A stretch of DNA of 64,000 nt, taken from a bacterium (GTDB lineage Bacteria > Patescibacteria > Dojkabacteria > JAKAPS01 > JAJZLI01). Under the pieces are notes generated by a model that searched no databases, was not told the origin of the DNA, and was given only the letters and a program-made list of their open reading frames with translations. A program made the translations under genes and the position numbers. Shown here one piece after another: positions 34,799 through 44,209 of the stretch (the first letter of the stretch is position 1; the number at the start of each line of letters is the position of its first letter). The DNA lies in the NCBI GenBank assembly GCA_021809565.1, contig JAJZKG010000003.1, positions 17,617-81,616 on the forward strand, given 5' to 3'.

Positions 34799-35790
34799 TG
34801 TTAAATAAAGATTTATATCTAAATGAGAATATTTTTGATAATCCAACTCTTGAGGCGACTAGAGATGGGTATGGGAAGGCATTAATGAAACTTGGAGAAG
34901 AAAATCCAGATATAGTCGTACTGACTGCAGATTTGGCAGAATCAACTAGGGTGGATGAATTTGCAAAAAAATTTCCAGATAGATTTTTTGATTGTGGAGT
35001 AGCAGAACAAAATATGGCAGCAATTGCTGCAGGATTGGGCGTAACAGGAAAAACTGCATATATATCGTCCTATGCTGTATTTTCTCCTGGAAAAAATTGG
35101 GAAACTTTAAGAACAACTGTTGTATACAATCATTCTAATGTTAAAATAGCTGGACATCATGCAGGTATAATGACAGGACCAGACGGTCCTACACATCAAG
35201 CAACAGAAGATATTGCTATAACAAGATGCTGGCCTAAAATGAAAGTAATTGTTCCTGCAGACTCTATAGAAGCATATAAAGCAACTTATGATAGTGCTAA
35301 ATCTGTAGATCCCTACTATATAAGATTCACAAGAGATAAAACTCCTGTTATAACAACATCAAAAACTCCATATTATGAAAGTAAAATTCAGACATTTTGG
35401 GTATCCAATAACCCACAAGTAACAATAGCTGCTACTGGATATATGCTTTATTATGCTTTAATTGCAGCTTCAAATTTGAATAAAGATGGTATTGAAACAG
35501 AAGTTTTAAATGTATCTTCAATAAAACCATTAGACCAAGATACTATACTCAAATCAGTATCAAAAACTAATGCAATAATAACGATTGAAGATCATCAAGT
35601 CGATGGAGGTATGGGAAGTGCAATATCAGAAATGTTATCAAAAATAAAACCTACTCTCCAAGAATTTGTGGGATTACAAAATACATTTGCAGAATCTGGT
35701 GATACAAAAGATCTAATTGAAAAATATGGACTATCCTCAAAAAGTATACAAGAAAAAATACTAAATTTAATAAAAAGAAAGAATGGATAA
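34798..35790 (+). CDS. Transketolase, C-terminal (pyrimidine-binding) subunit
   Basis: A 330-residue partner of the preceding subunit. It has TADLAESTRVDEFAKKFPDRFFDCGVAEQNMAAIAAGL with the catalytic Glu that activates TPP, then GPTHQATEDIA and a C-terminal domain with TIEDHQVDGGMGSAISE. The two proteins reconstitute a full transketolase. The overlap with the N-terminal gene supports a fixed ratio through coupled translation. Confidence 0.94.
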   Translation: MLNKDLYLNENIFDNPTLEATRDGYGKALMKLGEENPDIVVLTADLAESTRVDEFAKKFPDRFFDCGVAEQNMAAIAAGLGVTGKTAYISSYAVFSPGKNWETLRTTVVYNHSNVKIAGHHAGIMTGPDGPTHQATEDIAITRCWPKMKVIVPADSIEAYKATYDSAKSVDPYYIRFTRDKTPVITTSKTPYYESKIQTFWVSNNPQVTIAATGYMLYYALIAASNLNKDGIETEVLNVSSIKPLDQDTILKSVSKTNAIITIEDHQVDGGMGSAISEMLSKIKPTLQEFVGLQNTFAESGDTKDLIEKYGLSSKSIQEKILNLIKRKNG

Positions 35791-37426
35791 CTTAAAAAAT
35801 GAACTTACAAAAATAGTAAAAGGCAAGGTTACAGATGATATATCCGTACTTGAATCTTACAGTAGAGATGCAAGTATATTTAAAATGACGCCTAAAATAG
35901 TAGTGTTTCCTGAAGATGTCCATGATATAGAAGAATTAGTTAAATATGTTGAGAGTAAAAATAAAGATGGGGTTGATTTATCTATAACTGTCAGATCTGC
36001 AGGTACTGATATGGGAGGAGGTCCATTAACTGAATCTATACTAATAGTGATGCCAGAACATTTTAATAAGATACTAGGCATAGATAATCACATAGCTACA
36101 ATTCAGCCTGGGGTATATTACAGGGACTTTGAAAAAGAGACGCTAAAACGAAATATGGTCTTTCCATCTTATCCTGCTTCGAAAGAATTATGCTCTCTGG
36201 GAGGTATAATTTCTAATAACTCTGGAGGAGAAGAGTCATTATCTTTTGGAAAAACAGAAAATTTTGTTGAAGAATTAACCATGACATTATCTGACGGAAA
36301 TACATACAAATTTGGAAACTTAACTAAAGAGGAATTAAAATCTAAAATGGAGTTACAGAATTTTGAAGGTGATATATATAGAAAAATGTATAAGCTTTTA
36401 TCCGAAAATCGTGAATTAATAAAGAGTAAAAAACCTGTAGTATCAAAAAATTCTAGTGGTTATACAATTTGGAATATTCTAAAAGACGATAGTTCTTTTG
36501 ATCTTTCCCAAATATTTATAGGAGCGCAAGGAACTCTAGGTATAACATCAGAAATAAAATTAAGACTTGTGGATACAAAAAAATATAATGGTATGCTTTT
36601 ATTATTTTTAAAAGATTTTAATAATATTCCAGAAATAGTAAATACTGTTTTAAAATATAATCCTACAAGTTTTGAATCATTTGATAACTATACTTTTAAA
36701 TTAGCATTAAAATTCTTTTTTGCATTTTCTAAAATACTAGGTTCTAATATAGTAAAATTATCCTTTTCATTCCTACCAGAATTCTTATTGGTTTTAAGAA
36801 AAGGAATGCCAAAATTGATACTTCTTGTTGAATTTCAGTCAGATGACATGGAAGAAATTAAAAATAATATAGCTAAATTAAATAAAGAAGTATCTTTATA
36901 CAACAACTTATTTACAAAGGTTTCTGGAAGTCCGGAAGAAACAAAGAAGTATTGGGCTATAAGAAGAGAAAGCTTTAATCTATTAAGACAAAGAATTAAA
37001 AATCTTAAAGCAGCACCATTTATAGATGACATAATAGTAAGACCAGAAACATTAGAAGAATTTTTACCTCAACTATACAAAATTTTAGATGATTCAAAGT
37101 TATTATATACAGTTGCTGGTCATATAGGTGATGGTAACTTTCATATTCTTCCTTTAATGAATCTACAAGATGAAAAAGAAAGAGCAAAAATATACCCTAT
37201 TGCTGACCAAGTCTATAATCTTGTGTTAAAATATAATGGTTCCATAACAGCAGAACATAATGATGGACTTATAAGAAGTCCATATATAGAAGAAGAATTT
37301 GGAAATAAAATATATGGTATATTCCAGGAAATAAAGAATATTTTTGATCCTCACCATATATTTAACCCACATAAAAAAACTGATGTAACAATTAAATTTG
37401 CATCTGAGTTTATAGCAAGAAACTAA
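35783..37426 (+). CDS. FAD-binding oxidoreductase (glycolate/D-lactate dehydrogenase type)
   Basis: A 547-residue enzyme with an N-terminal FAD_binding_4 domain (VFPEDVHDIEELVKYV, RSAGTDMGGGPL, IQPGVYYRDFEKE, SLGGIISNNSGGEESLSFGKT) and a C-terminal FAD-oxidase domain (HIGDGNFHILP, EHNDGLIRSPYI, FDPHHIFNPHKK). These enzymes oxidise 2-hydroxy acids such as glycolate or D-lactate. No Fe-S subunit is adjacent. As the last gene of the glycerate kinase/transketolase operon its substrate may be a hydroxy acid linked to glycerate, but this is a guess. A TGA-overlap of 8 nt joins it to the operon. Confidence 0.88.
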   Translation: MDNLKNELTKIVKGKVTDDISVLESYSRDASIFKMTPKIVVFPEDVHDIEELVKYVESKNKDGVDLSITVRSAGTDMGGGPLTESILIVMPEHFNKILGIDNHIATIQPGVYYRDFEKETLKRNMVFPSYPASKELCSLGGIISNNSGGEESLSFGKTENFVEELTMTLSDGNTYKFGNLTKEELKSKMELQNFEGDIYRKMYKLLSENRELIKSKKPVVSKNSSGYTIWNILKDDSSFDLSQIFIGAQGTLGITSEIKLRLVDTKKYNGMLLLFLKDFNNIPEIVNTVLKYNPTSFESFDNYTFKLALKFFFAFSKILGSNIVKLSFSFLPEFLLVLRKGMPKLILLVEFQSDDMEEIKNNIAKLNKEVSLYNNLFTKVSGSPEETKKYWAIRRESFNLLRQRIKNLKAAPFIDDIIVRPETLEEFLPQLYKILDDSKLLYTVAGHIGDGNFHILPLMNLQDEKERAKIYPIADQVYNLVLKYNGSITAEHNDGLIRSPYIEEEFGNKIYGIFQEIKNIFDPHHIFNPHKKTDVTIKFASEFIARN

Positions 37427-37435
37427 AAACCTAGG

Positions 37436-39076
37436 TTAAAATCTTTTAAATAAAGAAAGTTTAGATATTAGATTATTTCTAATTAACTGGTTTTCAGTCA
37501 TAACCTTGACCCATATATATGAATATGGTTTTAATTCAATTATATTTCCAGCAACTTCAGCTCTTTCTACTATTAATACAGAGAAGTGGAATATACCTAA
37601 ATTATTTGTATCTATAAGCTGTTTCTTTTTTGAAAGATTATTTATAAATATGAGATTTTTATGATGGAAAACTCTTAGATATGCAAATATGTTATTATTC
37701 CCTGTATTTATAATATGAATATCTGAATGAGCAAATATATCTTTATACCTTTTTCTTATTATAAGCATATTCCTTAATTTATTATATGTAGATTGAGAAT
37801 TCCATATATATTTATTAGCCTTAGCCCAGTCTATTTTAGTTCTAACAAGTAACCTTCTGTCATATGGCACATCATCTTTAGGTACTACAGAAAAATTTTC
37901 TTTCTCATCAAGTTCATCTCCACTATACAATACTGGAGTACCTACTAACGTGAGTAAAATAGAATTAGCTAATGCTATTTTCTCTTTATTATCTCCCAAC
38001 AAAGTATATAATCTCTCTGCAATACCAGTATTAAATCTGTATATTTTATCTTTATCATATTTTGAGTAAAATAAAGATGCTGTATCTTGATCCACAGTAG
38101 ATAAATTAAGCTCATCATGATTACGTAAAAATATTGCCCACTGCGTTTGATGAGGTATTTTTGGAAATGATTTAATTGTATCTATAATGTATTTACTATC
38201 TTCTTCTAACAATGATAAAAATATTTGAGGCATTAGAGGAAAATTAAAGGCCATTTGAAACTCATTTCTTCCATTCCCAAAATATTTAACAAGTTCATTC
38301 ATAGGTTCACCAGCTTCAGCAAGAAATACTATATTTCTATCCCTATAATGTTTATTAGCAAATTTTCTAATTTTCCTCAAAACCATATGTGTTTCTTTTA
38401 AATTTTCACAAGTTGTTCCTTCTCTCTTAACTAGATATGGAACTGCATCTACTCTAAAACCATCAACTCCTAGATCTAACCAAAAGCTAATAATTTTAAA
38501 AAACTCTTGTAAGACTTCCTCATTTCTCCAATTTAGATCTGGTTGAGTTTTATAAAACCTATGAAAATAATACTCTTTTCTTATAGGACTATATGTCCAA
38601 TTAGTTTTTTCATAATCAGAAAATATAACTGAAGCATCCTTATATTTATCACCCATCATATCCCAAAGATAATAATCTTTATATTTAGAAAAATCTTTAG
38701 ATGAAGGATCTTGTGAAGCTATAAACCAAGGGTGTTGTGATGAAGTATGATTTAAAACTAAATCCATAATAATACGTATGTCATTATCATGGGCTACTTT
38801 TATTAATTCTTGAAAATCATCTAAAGATCCTACTTCCTTTCTTATAGAGGTATAATCCGATACATCATATCCCCCATCCATCAGAGGTGACTTATAAATA
38901 GGTAATAACCATAGGCAGCCTATCCCTAATTCTTTGATATATATAAAATTATTTATAAGACCTCTTATATCGCCAATACCATCATTATTGCTATCCTTAA
39001 ATAGGTCTATGTATATCTCATAAAACACGCTTCCCTTATACCAGTATCTATTTCTAAATTGTGATCTAGTTAACAT
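37436..39076 (-). CDS. GH13 alpha-glucosidase / trehalose synthase-like enzyme
   Basis: A 546-residue alpha-amylase superfamily enzyme. It opens WYKGSVFYEIYIDLFKDSN with DGIGDIRGL; the catalytic residues are the Asp in DGFRVDAVPY, the Glu in FLAEAGEP and the Asp in FLRNHDEL, and MDLVLNHTS is the conserved region I. The order and the QPDLNWRN segment fit the trehalose synthase or oligo-1,6-glucosidase group. No signal peptide is seen, so the substrate is intracellular. It follows gtrA on the minus strand. Confidence 0.9.
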   Translation of the reverse strand: MLTRSQFRNRYWYKGSVFYEIYIDLFKDSNNDGIGDIRGLINNFIYIKELGIGCLWLLPIYKSPLMDGGYDVSDYTSIRKEVGSLDDFQELIKVAHDNDIRIIMDLVLNHTSSQHPWFIASQDPSSKDFSKYKDYYLWDMMGDKYKDASVIFSDYEKTNWTYSPIRKEYYFHRFYKTQPDLNWRNEEVLQEFFKIISFWLDLGVDGFRVDAVPYLVKREGTTCENLKETHMVLRKIRKFANKHYRDRNIVFLAEAGEPMNELVKYFGNGRNEFQMAFNFPLMPQIFLSLLEEDSKYIIDTIKSFPKIPHQTQWAIFLRNHDELNLSTVDQDTASLFYSKYDKDKIYRFNTGIAERLYTLLGDNKEKIALANSILLTLVGTPVLYSGDELDEKENFSVVPKDDVPYDRRLLVRTKIDWAKANKYIWNSQSTYNKLRNMLIIRKRYKDIFAHSDIHIINTGNNNIFAYLRVFHHKNLIFINNLSKKKQLIDTNNLGIFHFSVLIVERAEVAGNIIELKPYSYIWVKVMTENQLIRNNLISKLSLFKRF

Positions 39077-39097
39077 AATTTAAAATTGTTTGAATAA

Positions 39098-39583
39098 TCA
39101 TCTAAATTCTGTTTTTTCAAGATCTTTTTCAATATCTTCATAAATATCTTTTTTAGAAGCTCCCCATGTCCATATAAAATTAATTATAAAGTTAAAAATA
39201 AAGCTAACGCCTATACTAGCATTATTAGCAATAAGAATAGCAAAAAATTTACTAAAATATAAGGAGGCAAAAGAAAATACTTCAGGAAATAAAAATACTC
39301 TTGCAATTACAAACCCTAACAAAATAGATATATGATATTTTAATATTCTTATAATAAATTGAGAATTTTTATTATCTTTAAATGTCCAATTATCATTTAT
39401 AAAAAAATTGTTCAAATTTCCTACTTCTGCGGAAATTAATGTGGCTATATTAGCAGGAACAAAAAAAACTAGCGTTAATAATAATATAACACTATTATCG
39501 ATAATGATTCCTATAATACCTACAATAAAATATTTATATAACTTATCTAGGATTTGTCTGATTGTTTTTTTATTGACTTTCAA
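39098..39583 (-). CDS. GtrA-like membrane protein
   Basis: A 161-residue protein with four membrane helices (about 16-37, 41-60, 83-106, 112-137) and the GtrA motif NLNNFFINDNWTFKD (N-x-x-x-N-x-x-W-T-F). GtrA proteins are thought to flip or help move lipid-linked sugars. It begins a two-gene unit with the GH13 enzyme, 21 nt upstream of it. No glycosyltransferase is next to it. Confidence 0.85.
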   Translation of the reverse strand: MKVNKKTIRQILDKLYKYFIVGIIGIIIDNSVILLLTLVFFVPANIATLISAEVGNLNNFFINDNWTFKDNKNSQFIIRILKYHISILLGFVIARVFLFPEVFSFASLYFSKFFAILIANNASIGVSFIFNFIINFIWTWGASKKDIYEDIEKDLEKTEFR

Positions 39584-39695
39584 AGGTTTTTATCATTAAA
39601 TATCACACAAATTAATTTTTAATACAGAAATTCATACTCTCATTATTATATTCTTGCATATATATTTTATCAATCCATTTTTTACCAGTTTAATG

Positions 39696-40466
39696 CTATT
39701 TTCTTTCTGAAGGAAAAACCTTAAATATGTTATTCTTATATTTTATAGGAACAGGGATTGAATCAAACAAAGCATGGTACGCAAAATATTTGAAACCTTC
39801 TCTTCTATTAGAGAAATTAAATCCATATAAAACAGTATGATTTTTAATTTCACTTATTAAATCATTATTATATGTTGTGTATGCACTGCCTAAAACTCTT
39901 CTTAAATGGGAATCTGACCCTCCTATAATAGGAATATGATATTCCTGAGCTATATCTATAGCTTTTTTATTAGCCAAAGATAACTCTGCTTGTTTTCGAA
40001 GAAATCTACCACTTGAATATAAAAGGGTCATATAATTTAAAGACCCATTAACCTCAATAGCAAAAGGTATATTGCTACTAAGCATAGACTCTATTAATAC
40101 TCTACCATTCAAATGCCTACCTTTTTGGAATGGGTTAAATGGGTGGGCTATAACAGGGAAACCTCCTTGATTCAATATTTCTTTTGCAGTATCTTGTGGA
40201 GACATTTTTCTCCTTATATTTTTTTTAATATCTAGTCCAATCATATGACAATGTTTTGTAGATATCTCAGATCCAATACCTACCTCTATTTTATAATTTT
40301 TTTTAAGTTTATATGACAAAGCAATTTTTGCGCCTTCTGTGTTATTATGATCAGTTATATATACTTTATCAATGTCAGTATTAGATTCTACATAATCAAT
40401 TATCTGTTCAGGAGAACGTGCACCATCAGATACATTAGAATGTATATGCAAATCTGCTTTTTTCAT
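39696..40466 (-). CDS. PHP domain phosphoesterase
   Basis: A 256-residue PHP-fold protein. HIHSNVSDGARSPEQII carries the first metal-binding His pair, TDHNNTEGA the Asp-His, GSEIST the Glu, PVIAHPFNP a further His, and GGSDSHLRRVLG the last Asp-His. The residues needed for a trinuclear metal site are all present. Members include nucleoside 3-prime,5-prime-bisphosphate phosphatases; the substrate here is not certain. It is 32 nt downstream of the YggT gene. Confidence 0.9.
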   Translation of the reverse strand: MKKADLHIHSNVSDGARSPEQIIDYVESNTDIDKVYITDHNNTEGAKIALSYKLKKNYKIEVGIGSEISTKHCHMIGLDIKKNIRRKMSPQDTAKEILNQGGFPVIAHPFNPFQKGRHLNGRVLIESMLSSNIPFAIEVNGSLNYMTLLYSSGRFLRKQAELSLANKKAIDIAQEYHIPIIGGSDSHLRRVLGSAYTTYNNDLISEIKNHTVLYGFNFSNRREGFKYFAYHALFDSIPVPIKYKNNIFKVFPSERK

Positions 40467-40498
40467 TTTTTTGATGGTATTTATTATTATATTAAAGT

Positions 40499-40807
40499 TT
40501 AAACAGTAGGGTTTCTTCTATCTCTTTGTCTTTGTACAAAAGATGTTAATATTTCAACCAAAACTAGACCTGCAATGGTATAAAATATTAGTGCTGTTAC
40601 AGAGTTTGATGCCAAAACAAACCTTCCAAATACTATTGTAGGAAATAATCCAGAAAAAGGTGCCACCAAAGGATATGATGTTCCATAAATAAACTTAGCT
40701 ATTGGATTATTGGCATTGGCCCCAAAAAGAAGAAATAAAATTCTAAAAACTAAAAAGAATTCAATTATAGAGAATATCCCATATACTAACCTATCTGATA
40801 CATTCAT
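40499..40807 (-). CDS. YggT-like membrane protein
   Basis: A 102-residue protein with two to three membrane helices (about 9-28, 45-62, 66-88) and the pattern F-R-I-L-F-L-L-F-G-A-N-x-x-N-P with FIYGTSYPLVAPF, as in YggT proteins and in the paralogue at 20325-20726. A short basic tail (RQRDRRNP) ends it. It begins a minus-strand unit with the PHP gene. Confidence 0.8.
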   Translation of the reverse strand: MNVSDRLVYGIFSIIEFFLVFRILFLLFGANANNPIAKFIYGTSYPLVAPFSGLFPTIVFGRFVLASNSVTALIFYTIAGLVLVEILTSFVQRQRDRRNPTV

Positions 40808-40844
40808 AATATTTATATACTACATTATAAAAATTAATTTAGAA

Positions 40845-42053
40845 TTAAATAGATTGTACTATATTAGCAAACTTTTTACCACTTTCCTTTATTATTCTAT
40901 TACCATCATTATCCATATAAGAAAGTCCAAATTTAGCCTCAAATCCGTACTTCCATTCAGAATTATCTATAAGACTCCAGTAAAAATAACCTTTAACAGG
41001 AATACCTTCTATGATAGCTTTTTTTATATATGAAAGATGATCTTCTATATATTGTACACGATTCAAATCAGATGTATCAGATATCCCATTCTCTAGAATA
41101 AAGATATCTTTGTTATATCTTTTATATGCTTGTTTTATTATGTTATATATACCCTGTGGATATATATCCCAGCCTAATACATCTTGTTTTTTAAGTTTCC
41201 CATTAGGAACACTTTTAAATAGGAAATTATGAATAGATATCTTGAATTTATCCTCTTCATGAAAATAATAATTCAACCCTATAAAATCCATATATTTTAT
41301 AGTTCTATCTAAATAAGAATAATTAGTAAAATATCTTTTTAGCATTATATAAAAATTACTTATTGAATCTAAGGATAAGTAGTCTACATTATTTTTGGCA
41401 ACAGAAACTCTTGATCTTCCCCAATTAAATTTTTTATATATATCTTTTATTCTTATATATGCTCTAATATGAGCTATCTGCAGATTATGTTCTACACTTA
41501 AATACTTGATTATATTTCTTTTCCCTGGTGGATACTCCCCAGAAAGATATCCCATTAAAGCGTAAACAAAAGGTTCATTAATCGTAATCCAAAAAGTGAC
41601 TTCACTACCAAGGTTTTCAACTATGAAATCAGTATATCTTTCAAATATCTTGATAATCCTCTTATTCTCAAATCCTCCAATCTTTGATACCCATATTGGT
41701 AGAGATTCATGAAATAGCGTTACAAAAGGTTCTATATTATTATTTTTAAGAGATTTTATAAGATCTTTATAATAATTCAACGCTTCAAGATTCCACTTTC
41801 CTTCTTCAGGTTCAATTCTAGACCACTCAATGGAAAATCTATAGGAGTTAACTTTCAATTGTTTTAAAACTTCAATATCTTCTTTATATTTTTCATATGA
41901 CCTACATGCTTCTCCTGTCTCTCTATACCCCTTATACTTTTCCCATAAATACCAATCACTATTAAAATTACCCCCCTCAATCTGATAAGAGGAAGTTGAA
42001 ACTCCCCATTTAAAATCTACAGGTAAAGAGAAATCAGCATTCTTATTATTCAT
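40845..42053 (-). CDS. GH1 family beta-glycosidase
   Basis: A 402-residue enzyme. FKWGVSTSSYQIEGG opens the barrel, the acid/base Glu lies in TINEPFVYAL and the nucleophile Glu in FILENGISD; YRFSIEWSRIEP is another family mark. It is shorter than many GH1 enzymes (about 450) but has both catalytic Glu residues. No signal peptide, so the glycoside is cytoplasmic. It follows the GlsB-like gene by 3 nt and is the second glycosidase in this region. Confidence 0.92.
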   Translation of the reverse strand: MNNKNADFSLPVDFKWGVSTSSYQIEGGNFNSDWYLWEKYKGYRETGEACRSYEKYKEDIEVLKQLKVNSYRFSIEWSRIEPEEGKWNLEALNYYKDLIKSLKNNNIEPFVTLFHESLPIWVSKIGGFENKRIIKIFERYTDFIVENLGSEVTFWITINEPFVYALMGYLSGEYPPGKRNIIKYLSVEHNLQIAHIRAYIRIKDIYKKFNWGRSRVSVAKNNVDYLSLDSISNFYIMLKRYFTNYSYLDRTIKYMDFIGLNYYFHEEDKFKISIHNFLFKSVPNGKLKKQDVLGWDIYPQGIYNIIKQAYKRYNKDIFILENGISDTSDLNRVQYIEDHLSYIKKAIIEGIPVKGYFYWSLIDNSEWKYGFEAKFGLSYMDNDGNRIIKESGKKFANIVQSI

Positions 42054-42056
42054 AAA

Positions 42057-42293
42057 CTACTCTATCTTATTTACAGCCTTTTTAAATATATACAAAATCA
42101 AAACAGAAAAAACTATTGAAAGTAATATACTAAATATTGTATTAGATAAGAATGCATCACCTGCAAGACCGCCGATCATTGCACCTATAATACCAGTAAT
42201 TATATCTATGAATAGTCCTCCTTTGGTTTTATATTTTTTTGCAAACCAAAGTCCTACCAAAATACCAATTAAAACATATATTAATATATTCAT
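42057..42293 (-). CDS. GlsB/YeaQ/YmgE-type small membrane protein
   Basis: A 78-residue Gly-rich membrane protein with three hydrophobic helices (about 2-18, 30-50, 53-71) and the G-x-x-x-D-I-x-T-G-I-I-G-A-x-x-G-G motif of the transglycosylase-associated family. Despite that name no enzymatic activity is known; members respond to stress. It heads a unit with the GH1 gene and has a leaderless promoter. Confidence 0.82.
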   Translation of the reverse strand: MNILIYVLIGILVGLWFAKKYKTKGGLFIDIITGIIGAMIGGLAGDAFLSNTIFSILLSIVFSVLILYIFKKAVNKIE

Positions 42294-42299
42294 AGTTTA

Positions 42300-42305
42300 A
42301 TTATA
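42300..42305 (-). promoter_or_regulatory. -10 box of the GlsB-like/GH1 unit, leaderless
   Basis: The minus strand reads TATAAT, six bases, then the ATG at 42293. Confidence 0.6.
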
Positions 42306-42341
42306 CACAAGCTAGTCATCACTTTCTATACAGCAGTTTAA

Positions 42342-44186
42342 CTATTCTTTATTAAATTTACTTCTATCAGATTTTCTAAGATATTTTTTTCTTAATCTTA
42401 GGTGGGTTGGAGTAATTTCTAAATATTCATCATCTGCTATAAAATCTATTCCAAGTTCAATAGTAAGTTCTATATTTTTCATTAATACTATAGTCTCTTC
42501 TCCTATATCTGAATGTAATCCTGTTAAATGCTTAGCCCTAGATACATTAACTTCCATATCTTGATCATATTTATTTATACCAACTATCATTCCCTCATAA
42601 ACTTGTTCTTCAGGCCCTACAAATAAAGTTCCCCTTTCTTGAGCCTTATTAAGACCATATGATGTTGTATTTCCAGCTTCTGATGCAATCAATACTCCCT
42701 TTCTATCCTTATACATAGTTCCACCAGGTGATAAAACAAATTCAGAAAAAGAACTATTAAAAATAACAGTACCTTTTGTATCATTAACAAGCTCTCCTCT
42801 TAGACCAAATAGATTTCTTGTTAGTACTTTATAATGAAAATGTACTATATCTGAATTATCAGTATGCATATTTACAAGTTCTCCTTTTCTTTTTGAAAGG
42901 GCAGTAGTTATAGTCCCTATAGAATCTTTACCAACTTCTAAAAATAAGTCCTCTTGTCCTTCATACTTCTTTCCATCAATTATTTTTGTAATAGCTTCTG
43001 GTTTTGAAATTTGGAATTCATATCCTTCTCTTCTTAGCGTTTCTATCAATATTGATAAATGTAATTCTCCTCTTCCTGATACAAAAAATTGATCCCCTTC
43101 AACTTCAAGTTTCATTGCTACATTCTTCTGTAACTCCCTTTCTAATCTTGCGAGTAATTGTCTTGATGTAACAAATTTCCCTTCTCTTCCTGCCAGTGGA
43201 GAACTATTTGCTTCAAACTTTATTCTAACAGATGGTTCTTGTATATCTAGATCAGGAAGCCTCTCATTCTCTCCTGGTGCCGTTATTGTATCCCCTATTT
43301 TTGCATCTGTAGCTCCAATTATAGTTACTATATCTCCTGCCTGCATTTTCTGAATCTCTTCCTTTTTTATACCATTAGAAACTATTAATTTTAAAACTTT
43401 GAATTTATTGGTAGAATTAGAAGAAAGTATATCTAATGAATCTCCCCTTTTGATTTCTCCTTGTAAAATTTTTCCCACAACTCCAGATCCAGTATACTCA
43501 TCATAATCAATTGATGACACTTGCATAAGAAATGGTAAATTTAAATCTCCTGAAGGAGGGGGAATATCCTTTATTATACTTGCAAAAAGAAGTGATACAT
43601 CAGAACCAGAAGAACCTGATTTATATTCAATCCTAGTATTTAAATCAGGAAGTTTGTCAAAAATAACTCCCTCTCTTGCAATAGCATAAAATATAGGAAA
43701 CTCTAGTTGGTCATCAGATGTTGCAAGATCTAAGAATAGGTCATCTATCTCCGATAATGTTTTATCTATATCTGCAAATTTTTTATCTATTTTATTAATT
43801 ACTACTATTATTTTTTTGCCTAATTCTAATGCCTTTTGCAATACATATCTTGTTTGTGGCATAGGACCTTCTTGAGCATCGACAATCAATAAACATCCAT
43901 CAGCCATATTTAAAGTCCTTTCAACTTCTCCAGAAAAATCAGCGTGTCCAGGTGTATCTATAATATTTATTTTATAGTCTTTATATTTAATAAATATATT
44001 TTTGGCAGTTATAGTAATACCTCTTTCTCTTTCAAGATCCATATTATCCATAATTAAAGACTGAGTCATTAAGGCTTCATTATCTCTAAACATATTAGAT
44101 TGTTTCATAAAGCTATCTACCAAAGTGGTTTTACCATGATCAACATGGGCTATAACAGCTATATTTCTGATTTTAGAATTTTCCAT
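42342..44186 (-). CDS. typA: GTP-binding protein TypA/BipA
   Basis: A 614-residue translational GTPase. G1 AHVDHGKTTL, G2 region RGITITAKN, G3 DTPGHADF, G4 NKIDK and the elongation-factor domains II, III and V are followed by the BipA-specific C-terminal domain. It is normally about 600 residues, so it is full length. BipA binds ribosomes and helps large-subunit assembly and stress growth. It has its own promoter. Confidence 0.96.
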   Translation of the reverse strand: MENSKIRNIAVIAHVDHGKTTLVDSFMKQSNMFRDNEALMTQSLIMDNMDLERERGITITAKNIFIKYKDYKINIIDTPGHADFSGEVERTLNMADGCLLIVDAQEGPMPQTRYVLQKALELGKKIIVVINKIDKKFADIDKTLSEIDDLFLDLATSDDQLEFPIFYAIAREGVIFDKLPDLNTRIEYKSGSSGSDVSLLFASIIKDIPPPSGDLNLPFLMQVSSIDYDEYTGSGVVGKILQGEIKRGDSLDILSSNSTNKFKVLKLIVSNGIKKEEIQKMQAGDIVTIIGATDAKIGDTITAPGENERLPDLDIQEPSVRIKFEANSSPLAGREGKFVTSRQLLARLERELQKNVAMKLEVEGDQFFVSGRGELHLSILIETLRREGYEFQISKPEAITKIIDGKKYEGQEDLFLEVGKDSIGTITTALSKRKGELVNMHTDNSDIVHFHYKVLTRNLFGLRGELVNDTKGTVIFNSSFSEFVLSPGGTMYKDRKGVLIASEAGNTTSYGLNKAQERGTLFVGPEEQVYEGMIVGINKYDQDMEVNVSRAKHLTGLHSDIGEETIVLMKNIELTIELGIDFIADDEYLEITPTHLRLRKKYLRKSDRSKFNKE

Positions 44187-44195
44187 ACGTTCTGT

Positions 44196-44201
44196 ATTAT
44201 A
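44196..44201 (-). promoter_or_regulatory. -10 box of typA, near-leaderless
   Basis: The minus strand reads TGTATAAT and, after 9 nt, the ATG at 44186. Confidence 0.55.
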
Positions 44202-44209
44202 CAGGGATT

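Noticed and set aside
37429..37439. Short AACCTAGGTT palindrome between convergent genes
   Set aside because: Too short and without a T-run to be a terminator.
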